From: OM182 bacterium BACL3 MAG-120619-bin3
GTDB taxonomy: Bacteria; Pseudomonadota; Gammaproteobacteria; Pseudomonadales; Pseudohongiellaceae
DNA: 40,803 bases
Reading direction: 5' to 3'
NCBI GenBank assembly: GCA_001438145.1
Contig: LICD01000004.1
Coordinates: 1-40,803 of the forward strand
Part shown: piece by piece, positions 9,886 to 17,442 of the stretch
Numbering within the stretch: position 1 is the first letter of the stretch
Layout: the number at the start of each line of letters is the position of its first letter
The notes under the pieces: model-generated
The model's database searches: none
What the model was told of the DNA's origin: nothing
What the model saw: the letters and a program-made list of their open reading frames with translations, nothing else
Program-made: the position numbers and the translations under genes

Positions 9886-10303
9886 AATGTTCTCTGAATC
9901 GTGGGCGCAGCTCAAAATTTAGGCCTTTTCAAACCCTAGGCCCTTTCAAATTTCAAACCCTTTAAGCAGCTCTAAAGATGGAGCGCGCCTTTAAGTTACG
10001 CAATTGTAGCGAAATCTGTCGATGAAGACAGCGCTGTTGCACTACCATTCAACATTGTGTACGCAATTCGTCTGGCCTTTAGACCTTAAACACCAAGCCC
10101 ATACACGCGACCCCACCGCACACCGATAAAATAGTGACATTAAAAACGGAACATGCCCTCTCGAGGGGATTTTGTATTTGATGTTATTTCGCACCAAGGT
10201 TGCCTGGCGACTATCGTTCATAGAGCGCACATTACTGTGCAAGAGAGCTGACTGGTACTGAAAACCGATCTTTCATATAGAAGCGCTCGAAAAGGAACTC
10301 GTC
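9886..10303. other. Gene-free region between nadE and the FimT-like gene
   Basis: This 418-base stretch lies between two divergent genes and must carry both promoters, but I find no convincing -35/-10 pair. Two near-copies of a short motif (AGGCCTTTTCAAACCCT and AGGCCCTTTCAAATTTC) lie just upstream of nadE at about 9922-9954. The 66-codon minus-strand frame at 10042-10242 has no recognisable content. An AAGGA ribosome site precedes the plus-strand ATG at 10304. Confidence 0.55.
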
Positions 10304-10867
10304 ATGGCAAGGTCTCACTCATTTTTTAGCCCGGCCGAAACAGCAAGCGGGACAACGCTCGCCGAGCTTTCGCTAGCGATGCTATTGATAAGTATTTTAG
10401 TGGGGCTTTCGTTTCCTAATATTCGGCATCTAAACGCCCTTGCTCAGTCAACACTTACTCTTCAACGACTTAGCAAGGCTGTCGAAAGCGCCAAAGTATC
10501 GGCGATTTCAAGCGGAGAAATCGTCACACTGTGCGGCTCTGAAGACAGCCGAAGTTGCCAAGGAAAATGGAGCGAGGGGGTGCTGAGCTTTATAGACAGG
10601 AATGGCAATCGCGAGCTCGACAATATCGATCAACCGCTTAACTGGCAGTCAATGAAAGATATCGAAGGAGTCATTAGCTGGAAGGCCTTCGGCAATCGAC
10701 AGTATTTACTCATGGATCCACAGGGGATGATGGGCACTCAAAATGGAAGCTTCACCTATTGTACTGAAGAAGCCGATCATAGCTTCGCTGTTCAGTTGGT
10801 CATCAACCGTACTGCGAGAACGCGCATGCGGCGCGATCTCGATCCGCTCGACTATTGCCATAATTAA
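10304..10867 (+). CDS. GspH/FimT family pseudopilin
   Basis: Minor pilin of the FimT/FimU/GspH type, expected at the tip or initiating complex of a type IV pilus. The prepilin leader ends ASG16, with cleavage before T17. Glu at mature position 5 (Glu21) is present in TTLAELSLAMLLISILVGL, the hydrophobic helix. The body has the GspH-like pattern, including LCGSEDSRSC with two cysteines, a WSEGVLSFIDRNGNRELD motif typical of FimT/FimU, and a final cysteine pair. 187 residues; AAGGA lies seven bases before the ATG. It sits alone on the plus strand and converges on pilE with three bases between stop codons. In Pseudomonas the equivalent fimU heads the same operon as pilV-W-X, so the opposed orientation is notable. 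Confidence 0.88.
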   Translation: MARSHSFFSPAETASGTTLAELSLAMLLISILVGLSFPNIRHLNALAQSTLTLQRLSKAVESAKVSAISSGEIVTLCGSEDSRSCQGKWSEGVLSFIDRNGNRELDNIDQPLNWQSMKDIEGVISWKAFGNRQYLLMDPQGMMGTQNGSFTYCTEEADHSFAVQLVINRTARTRMRRDLDPLDYCHN

Positions 10868-10870
10868 GCG

Positions 10871-11317
10871 TTAATGAGCCCAGCATTCGTTTAGATCCGA
10901 CAGGCTGCCTTTTGCGCCCCGTACTCCTCTATTATCTATACTTAACGACGTGCAGCCGTCGGCGCTTTGCGAGCCTAATGGCGTAGCGGTAGCCACGAAA
11001 CAAAAATCTAGGTGCCCATCTGCGCAAGCATCAACCGAAATAGTGTAGAGGCCGCTGGTGGTGTGTTTCTCTCTGCCGGCCGAAGCCGGTGAATTTAGAG
11101 GGGACGAATCATCGATATAACGGTTAAACCTCGAAAAGTAGCGCTCTTGATCAGAGCTCACGACGAGTAACATCGATTTGGCTTCAGCGCGTCGAGAGCT
11201 TAGAACCACATCTCGATAACTCGGCCAAGTCAATACCGCGACCAGCGCCACAATGAATAGCACCACAAGCATTTCGATTAATGAGAAGCCAGTGCTAGAA
11301 CGCTTAACCCTAATCAA
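10871..11317 (-). CDS. pilE: Type IV minor pilin PilE-like
   Basis: Minor pilin incorporated with PilV, PilW and PilX. The prepilin peptidase site is STG^FSLIEMLVVLFIVALVAVLTWP with Glu at mature position 5. Downstream are RRAEAKSMLLVVSSDQERYFSRFNRY, typical of PilE-type pilins, and paired cysteines. Start choice is uncertain. A TTG at 11317 has a full GGAGG four bases upstream, gives a ten-residue leader and overlaps the pilX stop (TTGATTAG). An ATG at 11350 has only a weak AGG and gives a 21-residue leader. I prefer the TTG. It is the last gene of pilV-pilW-pilX-pilE. Confidence 0.85.
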   Translation of the reverse strand: MIRVKRSSTGFSLIEMLVVLFIVALVAVLTWPSYRDVVLSSRRAEAKSMLLVVSSDQERYFSRFNRYIDDSSPLNSPASAGREKHTTSGLYTISVDACADGHLDFCFVATATPLGSQSADGCTSLSIDNRGVRGAKGSLSDLNECWAH

Positions 11318-12056
11318 GTAGCCTCCACGATTGTCTGCCAAATAGCGCATTGTTACGCCTAGTCGGTGTATCCCCGATCCGTGACGCCAGGTTGGCCCCC
11401 AGTGAATGTAATGGCCCCTCTCCTTTAACAGCCCCCCTTTCAACAACCCGATCCGCACTATCAACATTAACGAACTGATCATCGTCATTTAACCTCTCGT
11501 AACGTCTCGCGAAAGTAGACTGCAGTCGGACCCTAGTAGTTACCCTCCGCCCTATGCCTATCGCCGTAATTCGGTGAAAAGCGAGGATAGGCTGCAGTCG
11601 ACCATTAACGTCGACGGACTCCCCGTCGCTTACAAGCCTATACTGCTCGATAACATAATGCGCAGGCACAGCAAGAGAGGTCACATCTCCAACGGCAGTT
11701 CCATGGCTTTCCCACCACTGGACATCGGTGCCGGACACGTCCCACCACACCCTACTATCCGATAAATCCTGCCCCAGAACGCCCTCTCGCCAAACCCCTC
11801 CAGCCCCCTCAGACGAAGCGATAGGCAAAACCGCTTGTGACCTTAACCATGCCTCCCCTGCTTCTAGCGCGGTTTCCGCTGCGTCGAATGCGCGCGCTCT
11901 ATCTTCAATATTCGCTGCCATACGTTCGCCCAGTACAGCTGATTCCATCGTTCCAACACCGAGCAATAAAAGCGGCACTAACAGCAGCAGGCACACCACC
12001 AATGTGGTGCCTGAAGCCTTATCAGCGCGAGGAAAGTCGATTACTACTGCTAACAT
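11310..12056 (-). CDS. pilX: Type IV pilus assembly protein PilX
   Basis: Minor pilin of the PilX family, resembling GspK at its N terminus. The leader ends KASG16, then TTLVVCLLLLVPLLLLGVGTM. The usual Glu at mature position 5 is Val, as is normal for PilX. The following ESAVLGERMAANIEDRARAFDAAETALEAGEAWL is the hallmark PilX_N stretch. 248 residues from ATG 12056; a GTG one codon earlier is equally possible. The ATG overlaps the pilW stop (TGATG), so translation is likely coupled. The 3' end overlaps the pilE start. The C-terminal part, about residues 80-248, has no further recognised domain. Confidence 0.88.
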   Translation of the reverse strand: MLAVVIDFPRADKASGTTLVVCLLLLVPLLLLGVGTMESAVLGERMAANIEDRARAFDAAETALEAGEAWLRSQAVLPIASSEGAGGVWREGVLGQDLSDSRVWWDVSGTDVQWWESHGTAVGDVTSLAVPAHYVIEQYRLVSDGESVDVNGRLQPILAFHRITAIGIGRRVTTRVRLQSTFARRYERLNDDDQFVNVDSADRVVERGAVKGEGPLHSLGANLASRIGDTPTRRNNALFGRQSWRLLD

Positions 12057-13198
12057 CACAACCCTAACCCATGGTTGCGAAGATAATAAGTTGCAACGAA
12101 GCCATGCCGCAGCCGTCGATCCTCAGACAACTCAACTTTGCCGGTTGCCGAATAGACGACCCCATTGAACTCATACTTTTGACTGGGGTCAGTTTGAGCG
12201 TAATCGACCGACCGCATCAGTAAATTCAGCCTCACCGATACTACATTTGAGAAATCACTCACTTGGTCAGCTGGTAAATAAGCATGGACGCCGCCAACAA
12301 CACCATTGCCTTGAGCCACTCCATACAGCAGCTGCATACTTTCCACTCCTTCAACGAGCTCCTCTGCAGCTTCTGGCAATCCATCTGAGCCAAGACTGCG
12401 CCGAAACAAAGCTGGCGGATTTTTCGCGTCAGCACCTCGTTTACTCACATAGAAAATATTACTTTTAATACGCATTGCTTCAGCCGGATCTGCCGCAGAG
12501 GCGTGAGTCAGTAGTCGAATGTTCGCTCGATTGCCCGGCATGCAGGTGCCAGACATAACTAATACAGCAGAGGATGGCTGGAGGGCTATCGCGCAAGTCT
12601 GAACAATGTCTGCGCTTGCGCAATCACTGACTAAAACGAAATCATTACGCGAAATATCTAGTGCGTTTATTAGCCTTATACTAGACGGTGAATGATCCAC
12701 TCCAACTACCGTCGATGCTGCCCCTTCGACGCTCCACGTGCGCAGAATGTCAGAATTAGGCAGAGCGCCGAAGCGCGGCAAGACATGTCCTTGCTCTGAC
12801 GTGTTCCACTCAGACGAAGTTGTTCCAACCAAACTCAGAGTAGTCGCTGAGGGAATCGCGTCCTTAAATGCAGTCCCTGTAGATTCCCAACCCTGCAAAC
12901 CAAACCAAGGTTGAAAGCTAGCAGGAGCAGCATCAAGGTTATTATTGATTTGACGATCACCCAGCGCGCCAAAACAGCCTAGGTATCCTGCCATCATGAG
13001 TTCATCGCCAAGGAATGAAATTGCGAGACGAGCACCTTCTAGCATTCGCTGTCGGGCAGCCATCTCCGCATGGGTGACACTCGCCCTAACAAAAATTTGC
13101 AAAGCGCCCAATAGTAAAATTAAACCAAGTGTCATCGAAATAAGCACTTCAACAAGTGAGTATCCGTTGGTGCGTAGCTGAGTGCCCTGTAAGTTCAT
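12056..13198 (-). CDS. pilW: Type IV pilus assembly protein PilW
   Basis: Minor pilin of the PilW family. The short leader ends TNG12^YSLVEVLISMTLGLILLLGALQIF with Glu17 at mature position 5. The conserved AARQRMLEGARLAISFLGDELMMAGYLGC segment is typical of PilW. The C-terminal half carries LVEGVESMQLLYGV and VVSVRLNLLMRS, the usual PilW tail. 380 residues from ATG 13198, whose A is shared with the pilV stop; the GTG one codon earlier cannot be excluded. It occupies the normal place between pilV and pilX. Confidence 0.9.
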   Translation of the reverse strand: MNLQGTQLRTNGYSLVEVLISMTLGLILLLGALQIFVRASVTHAEMAARQRMLEGARLAISFLGDELMMAGYLGCFGALGDRQINNNLDAAPASFQPWFGLQGWESTGTAFKDAIPSATTLSLVGTTSSEWNTSEQGHVLPRFGALPNSDILRTWSVEGAASTVVGVDHSPSSIRLINALDISRNDFVLVSDCASADIVQTCAIALQPSSAVLVMSGTCMPGNRANIRLLTHASAADPAEAMRIKSNIFYVSKRGADAKNPPALFRRSLGSDGLPEAAEELVEGVESMQLLYGVAQGNGVVGGVHAYLPADQVSDFSNVVSVRLNLLMRSVDYAQTDPSQKYEFNGVVYSATGKVELSEDRRLRHGFVATYYLRNHGLGL

Positions 13199-13722
13199 CA
13201 CAGAAAAGCAACACCGGCAGTAACCAACGTCTCAGCGATCCCATCTCGATTATCATCCCACCAGATTTTTACTGCGACCCTTGTGCTTGATCCATCACAC
13301 TCATGATCAGCAGGCGTCCCATCACTAGGTGTATCGTCCCTGCAAATCACCAATACACCGTAAGGAAGTTCTTCTGCCGCTCTAATGGACAATTCATGCA
13401 AGTCAGTTTGGGCCAATGCCTTAGAAGAACAGCCCGCTCGCTTAAAACAAGAGTCGTTCGCCTCAGATGTGGCAGAAGAGTAATCACTCGCAACGAATCC
13501 TGTTCGATTCGCGCGAATCCTTTCAACCGCATCTGTACTGATTAGCGACGCCGACGTGCGGAAGAACGCACTTCGCTCTGCTTGTAAGCCAAGCGTCTGC
13601 AAGCCCATCAAGCCAAGCAGGCCAATATTCAAAAGCAGCATTGACACCAAGATTTCGATCAAGCCAAAACCTTGATAATTTCCTGAAGACAATGAGTTTT
13701 TTGCACTCAGGGCAACTCGCAT
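13198..13722 (-). CDS. pilV: Type IV pilus modification/minor pilin PilV
   Basis: First gene of the minus-strand minor-pilin set. Prepilin site NYQG18^FGLIEILVSMLLLNIGLLGLMGLQ with Glu23 at mature position 5, followed by ERSAFFRTSASLISTDAVERIRANR, the typical PilV pattern. The product has four or more cysteines. The longest frame starts at a TTG (13749), but AAGGGA lies nine bases before ATG 13722, giving 174 residues and a normal leader, so I use the ATG. It shares the TGATG junction with pilW. Confidence 0.88.
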   Translation of the reverse strand: MRVALSAKNSLSSGNYQGFGLIEILVSMLLLNIGLLGLMGLQTLGLQAERSAFFRTSASLISTDAVERIRANRTGFVASDYSSATSEANDSCFKRAGCSSKALAQTDLHELSIRAAEELPYGVLVICRDDTPSDGTPADHECDGSSTRVAVKIWWDDNRDGIAETLVTAGVAFL

Positions 13723-13826
13723 TGCTCTAATTCCCTTTCTTGATGACAAGCCATGTGCGAAAAGAGCATCCTAGTATTTTCAATTGTTAGCGCTATCTTT
13801 CGCCCTACCCCTAAATTAGTTCGCAA

Positions 13827-13846
13827 TTGATTCGAAAGCGAATCAA
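13827..13846. promoter_or_regulatory. Perfect 8-bp dyad upstream of pilV, possible operator
   Basis: TTGATTCG (13827-13834) and CGAATCAA (13839-13846) form a perfect inverted repeat around AAAG, about 105-125 bases before the pilV ATG. Such AT-ended dyads are typical of helix-turn-helix regulator sites, but a structured leader is also possible. The regulator is unknown. Confidence 0.45.
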
Positions 13847-13979
13847 GCGCCACTTTTGATTGCAGCTCCCAAAACCCAGGATCGCAGTAAGCTAAGCATT
13901 TGAGTCCAGGCTGACGGCTGCGAGTCAATCATGAGTCCTAACCGTGGGCTTATCCAAAAATCAGGCTATACTTGCGCCG

Positions 13980-13998
13980 GCCACTCGCTGAGAGTGGC
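13980..13998. repeat. 7-bp hairpin upstream of the TauE-type gene
   Basis: GCCACTC (13980-13986) and GAGTGGC (13992-13998) pair perfectly around the loop GCTGA, 48 bases before the exporter ATG. No T-run follows. It may be in the 5' leader. Confidence 0.4.
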
Positions 13999-14045
13999 AA
14001 ATATTTATACATAGCAACGCGCTTTCGCAACATTGAGAAATAGAC

Positions 14046-14804
14046 ATGGATATCAATCTAGCGAGTATTGCATTGCTCTGCCTTACGGGGTTTTTCGCAG
14101 GCGCAATTAATACAGTGGCAGGAGGCGGTTCTAATCTAACCCTTCCAGTGTTGATGATGCTTGGCTTGCCTGCGGACATCGCCAATGGCAGCAACAGAGT
14201 TGCAGTGATGCTTCAGTGTCTCGTTGGTTTGCGAGGATATGACAAGAACAACAGCCTAGACAGGCCTGCGTTAATCCCGATACTTATTCCCACAATGAGC
14301 GGAGGCTTAATCGGCGCACTAGCCGCTGCGGTTTTGCCCAACCTTTATTTGAAGCCTCTACTGCTAGGCACTATTCTCTGCATGAGCCTCATCATTCTTG
14401 TGCGCCCGAGCATGATCGCTCACTCGCCTGATACAGTGGCGCTGACACCGGATGAGAGCCGAATGGGCTGGTGGGGGCTGTTCGCGGCAGGCGTTTACGG
14501 CGGATTTGTCCAAGCTGGCGTTGGATTTATATTAATCGCTGCGCTTGCTGGCGGGCTGCGCTATGACCTATTGAGGGCAAACGCGCTTAAGACTTTATGC
14601 GCGCTCGCGTTTACGAGCATTGCGCTGCTCGTTTTCATCATTTTTGGTAAAGTGGCTTGGGCGCCGGGGCTGATCTTAGCGATAGGCTCTATGACAGGCG
14701 CACATCTCGCAGTCAAACTTGCCGTGCGCGCTTCGCCCGAAGCAATTAAATGGTTTTTGTTTCTAATGACACTGGTTGCCGTGGCGGGAGGACTCTTCCT
14801 CTAG
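14046..14804 (+). CDS. Sulfite exporter TauE/SafE family membrane protein
   Basis: Integral inner-membrane protein of the TauE/SafE family, many of which are thought to export sulfite, sulfoacetate or other organosulfur anions. Its 252 residues contain about seven to eight hydrophobic helices. The first family repeat is GFFAGAINTVAGGGSNLTLP followed by ADIANGSNRVAV. The second repeat is present near residues 145-175 (GVYGGFVQAGVGFILI, then LRANALKTLC). The substrate cannot be read from the sequence and no sulfur gene is near. It stands alone, divergent from pilV and convergent with the histidine kinase gene. Confidence 0.88.
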   Translation: MDINLASIALLCLTGFFAGAINTVAGGGSNLTLPVLMMLGLPADIANGSNRVAVMLQCLVGLRGYDKNNSLDRPALIPILIPTMSGGLIGALAAAVLPNLYLKPLLLGTILCMSLIILVRPSMIAHSPDTVALTPDESRMGWWGLFAAGVYGGFVQAGVGFILIAALAGGLRYDLLRANALKTLCALAFTSIALLVFIIFGKVAWAPGLILAIGSMTGAHLAVKLAVRASPEAIKWFLFLMTLVAVAGGLFL

Positions 14805-14857
14805 CGCATCAGTCACCTTACGGTTCGCCTTGCAAGCCTATAGTGTGCTTCGCCCGC

Positions 14858-16300
14858 TCAGTCACGCACCCCGTCTATTTCAGGCTGCGGAAAGTAGAGC
14901 GAGAACCTTGCTCCACCCAAATCGCTCGTGCTTATAGACACGTTCCCTTGATAGCTCGCCATGATGTCACTCACCACGGCGAGCCCTATCCCCTGCCCTT
15001 GGGCAAGCGTGTCAGCTCGCGCACCGCGTTGGAGCACAAAGTCTCTCTGATTCGGCGCGATTCCGGGCCCATCATCTTCGATGTAAAACTCTAGGGCTCC
15101 AGTGCTACCCTGCCTTGCGATTATCCGCACTTGGGAATCACCATATTTGAACGCATTGTCCAGAGTATTGCCTAGCACCTCGAGCAGATCGCGCTCGTCA
15201 CCCCTAAATTGCAACCCTTCTTCACACCGGCTATCGACGATAAAATGACGATCTGCATACACTTTCCTAAATACTGCCAGCAATTCGGTCACTGCTGTGG
15301 ACACATCGACGCGGACAGCGAGCGTCGAGGGACTTTGGGAGGTCACTGCTCGCTGGAGCTGATAGCCTACAATCTGAGCCATCCTTGCGAGCGTCTGCCT
15401 GATCACCGCCAGCTGCTCATCCAGCTCGTCTGAGTTGTTTTCATAGCGCAACAAATTCGACATATTTTCAATCGACCCAGACGCTACACTTAGCGGTGTT
15501 TTCAGACTGTGCGCAAGGTCAGCCAGTGTCGTTCTATAGCGTTCGCGCTGGCGCCTCTCAGAGTCGATGAGTCTGTTGAGGTTTCCCGTCACTGCGCGCA
15601 GCTCATCCGGATAGCCCGCGGTCAGGCGCTCGCTGCTTCCTTGCTCGATATTGCGGAGCTCTAGAGAAAGACGCACCAGCGGACGCAGACCCCAGCGTAG
15701 CAAGATCAACAGAACAATCAGTAGCAACGCCGCTGCGCCTCCAAGCCAGCGACCTAGGCTTCTGCGAAAATCACGAATTTCGGAAAAATACGGCGCGGCT
15801 AATTCGACCACACTCACACTAAATGGACTCTCAATACCTTCCCATAAAATCCCGTAGCTGAAGCGAAACAGCTGCTCGCCTGTGGCGTCTATTACTGTTT
15901 CGAACACCGATTCACCAACGCCCGGCATGGGCTGTGTTTGCTGTCCACGCGAAGAAAAGGAGAGGGTTAACGCGGAATCACTCCGCCACATTTCGACAAA
16001 TGCCGCATCGTAAACGAAGCCGTAAAGACCGGAGTTGATCGACGCGTAGCGTGGATCTTGAATGTCTTCGATAACAAAGAACTCACCGGCCTCTTGCTCT
16101 AGCGCGGCGAGAAGGAGATAGACTTGCACCTGCAGCCTCTCGGCGGCACCCGCCTCGACACTGTTCCGGTAAGCCCGATCTAAGGCCACTCCAGTAAAAC
16201 CGAGGAACAACAGTAAGACTGCGCTAAGGACAAATAGCATGCGAGCACGAAGAGAATAGCGAGTGCCTCGAGAAGCCTGAACGCCGCTAGATCTCTGCAC
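14858..16300 (-). CDS. PhoQ-like sensor histidine kinase
   Basis: Inner-membrane sensor kinase partner of the adjacent regulator. It has two transmembrane helices (LFVLSAVLLLFLGFTGVAL near the N terminus and WLGGAAALLLIVLLILL near residue 185) bracketing a periplasmic sensor domain of about 140 residues. Then come a HAMP-like segment, the H-box LADLAHSLKTPLSV with His264, the N-box LEVLGNTLDNAFKYG, and the G boxes EDDGPGIA and GQGIGLAVV. The RGARADTLAQGQGIGLAV stretch closely resembles PhoQ of E. coli. The longest frame starts at TTG 16330; GTG 16300 gives a shorter N terminus before the first helix and a 14-base overlap with the regulator, so I use it with moderate certainty. No obvious PhoQ acidic patch is seen, so the signal is open. 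Confidence 0.9.
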   Translation of the reverse strand: MQRSSGVQASRGTRYSLRARMLFVLSAVLLLFLGFTGVALDRAYRNSVEAGAAERLQVQVYLLLAALEQEAGEFFVIEDIQDPRYASINSGLYGFVYDAAFVEMWRSDSALTLSFSSRGQQTQPMPGVGESVFETVIDATGEQLFRFSYGILWEGIESPFSVSVVELAAPYFSEIRDFRRSLGRWLGGAAALLLIVLLILLRWGLRPLVRLSLELRNIEQGSSERLTAGYPDELRAVTGNLNRLIDSERRQRERYRTTLADLAHSLKTPLSVASGSIENMSNLLRYENNSDELDEQLAVIRQTLARMAQIVGYQLQRAVTSQSPSTLAVRVDVSTAVTELLAVFRKVYADRHFIVDSRCEEGLQFRGDERDLLEVLGNTLDNAFKYGDSQVRIIARQGSTGALEFYIEDDGPGIAPNQRDFVLQRGARADTLAQGQGIGLAVVSDIMASYQGNVSISTSDLGGARFSLYFPQPEIDGVRD

Positions 16301-16988
16301 GACTGCTTTCAGAGGCCAGCTCGAGGTCAAAGCGATAGCCTTGGCCCCGAACAGTTTCGATCGGATTGAGGGATTGATCTGGATCCAATTTCTGCCTTAG
16401 TCGCCGCACAAACACCTCGAGCACATTACTGTCTCGATCGTGGTCCTGAGCGTAGAGATGCTCGGTTAGCTGCGCTTTCGAAATCACTTTCCCTGCATTT
16501 AACATCAGGTATTCCAGCAATTTGTATTCATAGGCGGTTAGGTCAACAGACTCATTGTTCAGGAGTACACGCTTTGCGCTGAGATCAATATGTATCGGGC
16601 CGAATTCAAGAGAAGAATGAGCAAATCCCGCAGCACGCCGCAGAAGCGCATTGACGCGAGCGACGATTTCTTCCAAGTGATACGGCTTTACGACATAGTC
16701 ATCGGCGCCCGCGTTGAGACCCTTCACTTTCTCATGCCAATCGCCGCGTGCGGTCAAGATCAATACTGGAAAAGTTCGCCCTGCCCGACGAAGCTCTTCG
16801 ATCAAGGTGATTCCGTCGATTTCTGGCAACCCCAAATCAATGATCGCCGCATCGTAGTCATATTCTGTTCCGTAGTAGAGCCCATTGCGGCCATCCGCCG
16901 CGGCATCCACAATAAATCCGTGCTGAACTAACCCCGTTTCGAGCTGTTGCCTGAGCAGGTCTTCGTCCTCTACTATAAGAAGTCGCAT
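16287..16988 (-). CDS. PhoP-like OmpR-family response regulator
   Basis: DNA-binding response regulator of 233 residues. The receiver domain shows acidic residues EDED at 7-10, phosphoacceptor Asp51 (IIDLGLPEIDG), Thr79 (LTA) and Lys101 (VVKPYHLEE). The C-terminal winged helix includes LTAYEYKLLEYLMLNAGKV and VLEVFVRRLRQKLDP, ending VRGQGYRFDL. The LTARGDWHEKVKGLNAGADDY stretch fits the PhoP subgroup. A GGAG site lies six bases before ATG 16988. The 3' end overlaps the kinase start, and a PepSY gene lies just upstream on the same strand. Confidence 0.94.
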   Translation of the reverse strand: MRLLIVEDEDLLRQQLETGLVQHGFIVDAAADGRNGLYYGTEYDYDAAIIDLGLPEIDGITLIEELRRAGRTFPVLILTARGDWHEKVKGLNAGADDYVVKPYHLEEIVARVNALLRRAAGFAHSSLEFGPIHIDLSAKRVLLNNESVDLTAYEYKLLEYLMLNAGKVISKAQLTEHLYAQDHDRDSNVLEVFVRRLRQKLDPDQSLNPIETVRGQGYRFDLELASESSRAEI

Positions 16989-17045
16989 TGAACACTCCGA
17001 AATATCGTCGCATTACCGACCACCACGCCGCGGATCCTTGTCTCG

Positions 17046-17369
17046 TTATCCACCTCGAGTGATTTTTCCTGTGCGCGCGTGAACGAACAGCGTAAAGACC
17101 TTTCCTTCCTTCTCCATCCTTATCTGATAGCGCCTATTAGCTCCATTGCCCACGAGACTAATACGCAGCACATTACCCGAATATTCCGAACGTGCACGAG
17201 CAACGGCTTGCCGCTCCGTTAATTCAAGTTTTGAAGCATTGGGGGCTGGAGGCACCGAGGCGCCGCGGCGTGAAGGCTCCAGTTGAGTCTGGATATCCTG
17301 TGCAGATTGGCCCGAAACCTCGATCATCGGGACAAGAGCGAGCGCGAAGAACACTACCTTCATCTGCAC
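17046..17369 (-). CDS. Small exported PepSY-domain protein
   Basis: About 107 residues with a signal peptide (KVVFFALALVPMIEVSG) and a C-terminal PepSY domain: LTERQAVARARSEYSGNVLRI, then RRYQIRMEKEGKVFTLFVHARTGKI. PepSY modules are found in protease propeptides and in small periplasmic proteins next to two-component systems, where they may act as sensors or inhibitors. The longest frame starts at GTG 17393. I prefer GTG 17369, which has AGGA nine bases upstream; ATG 17363 is also possible. It lies 57 bases upstream of the PhoP-like gene on the same strand and is probably co-transcribed. Confidence 0.82.
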   Translation of the reverse strand: MQMKVVFFALALVPMIEVSGQSAQDIQTQLEPSRRGASVPPAPNASKLELTERQAVARARSEYSGNVLRISLVGNGANRRYQIRMEKEGKVFTLFVHARTGKITRGG

Positions 17370-17442
17370 TTTTATCAATCCTACTTTACTCACACCCGTT
17401 CTCCCGGCGCTAGCCTTGGATATTTCTCACTGTAACCATCAC

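Larger units (their letters stand above)
13723..14045. other. Divergent intergenic region pilV / TauE-type exporter
   Basis: This 323-base region must hold the promoters of the pilVWXE operon (minus) and the exporter (plus). It contains two good dyads, listed separately. No clean sigma-70 or sigma-54 box was found by eye. A 73-codon minus-strand frame here (13707-13928) runs into pilV out of frame and is not credible. Confidence 0.6.

Noticed and set aside
10140-10175. CCCT-CTCG-AGGG hairpin followed by ATTTTG as a terminator upstream of the FimT-like gene
   Set aside because: The stem is only 4 bp and no gene ends there on the plus strand.
10042-10242. 66-codon minus-strand frame upstream of the FimT-like gene
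   Set aside because: No family resemblance, no good ribosome site and a composition unlike the neighbouring genes; chance open frame.
11350-11488. N-terminal extension of PilE to an ATG at 11488
   Set aside because: The added residues would place the prepilin cleavage site far inside the protein and overlap pilX by about 180 bases.
11310-12056. PilX without Glu at mature position 5 as a defective pilin
   Set aside because: PilX-family (GspK-like) pilins normally lack this Glu, so this is expected.
13707-13928. 73-codon minus-strand frame overlapping the pilV start
   Set aside because: Runs out of frame into pilV and covers the region expected to hold its promoter; no recognisable content.
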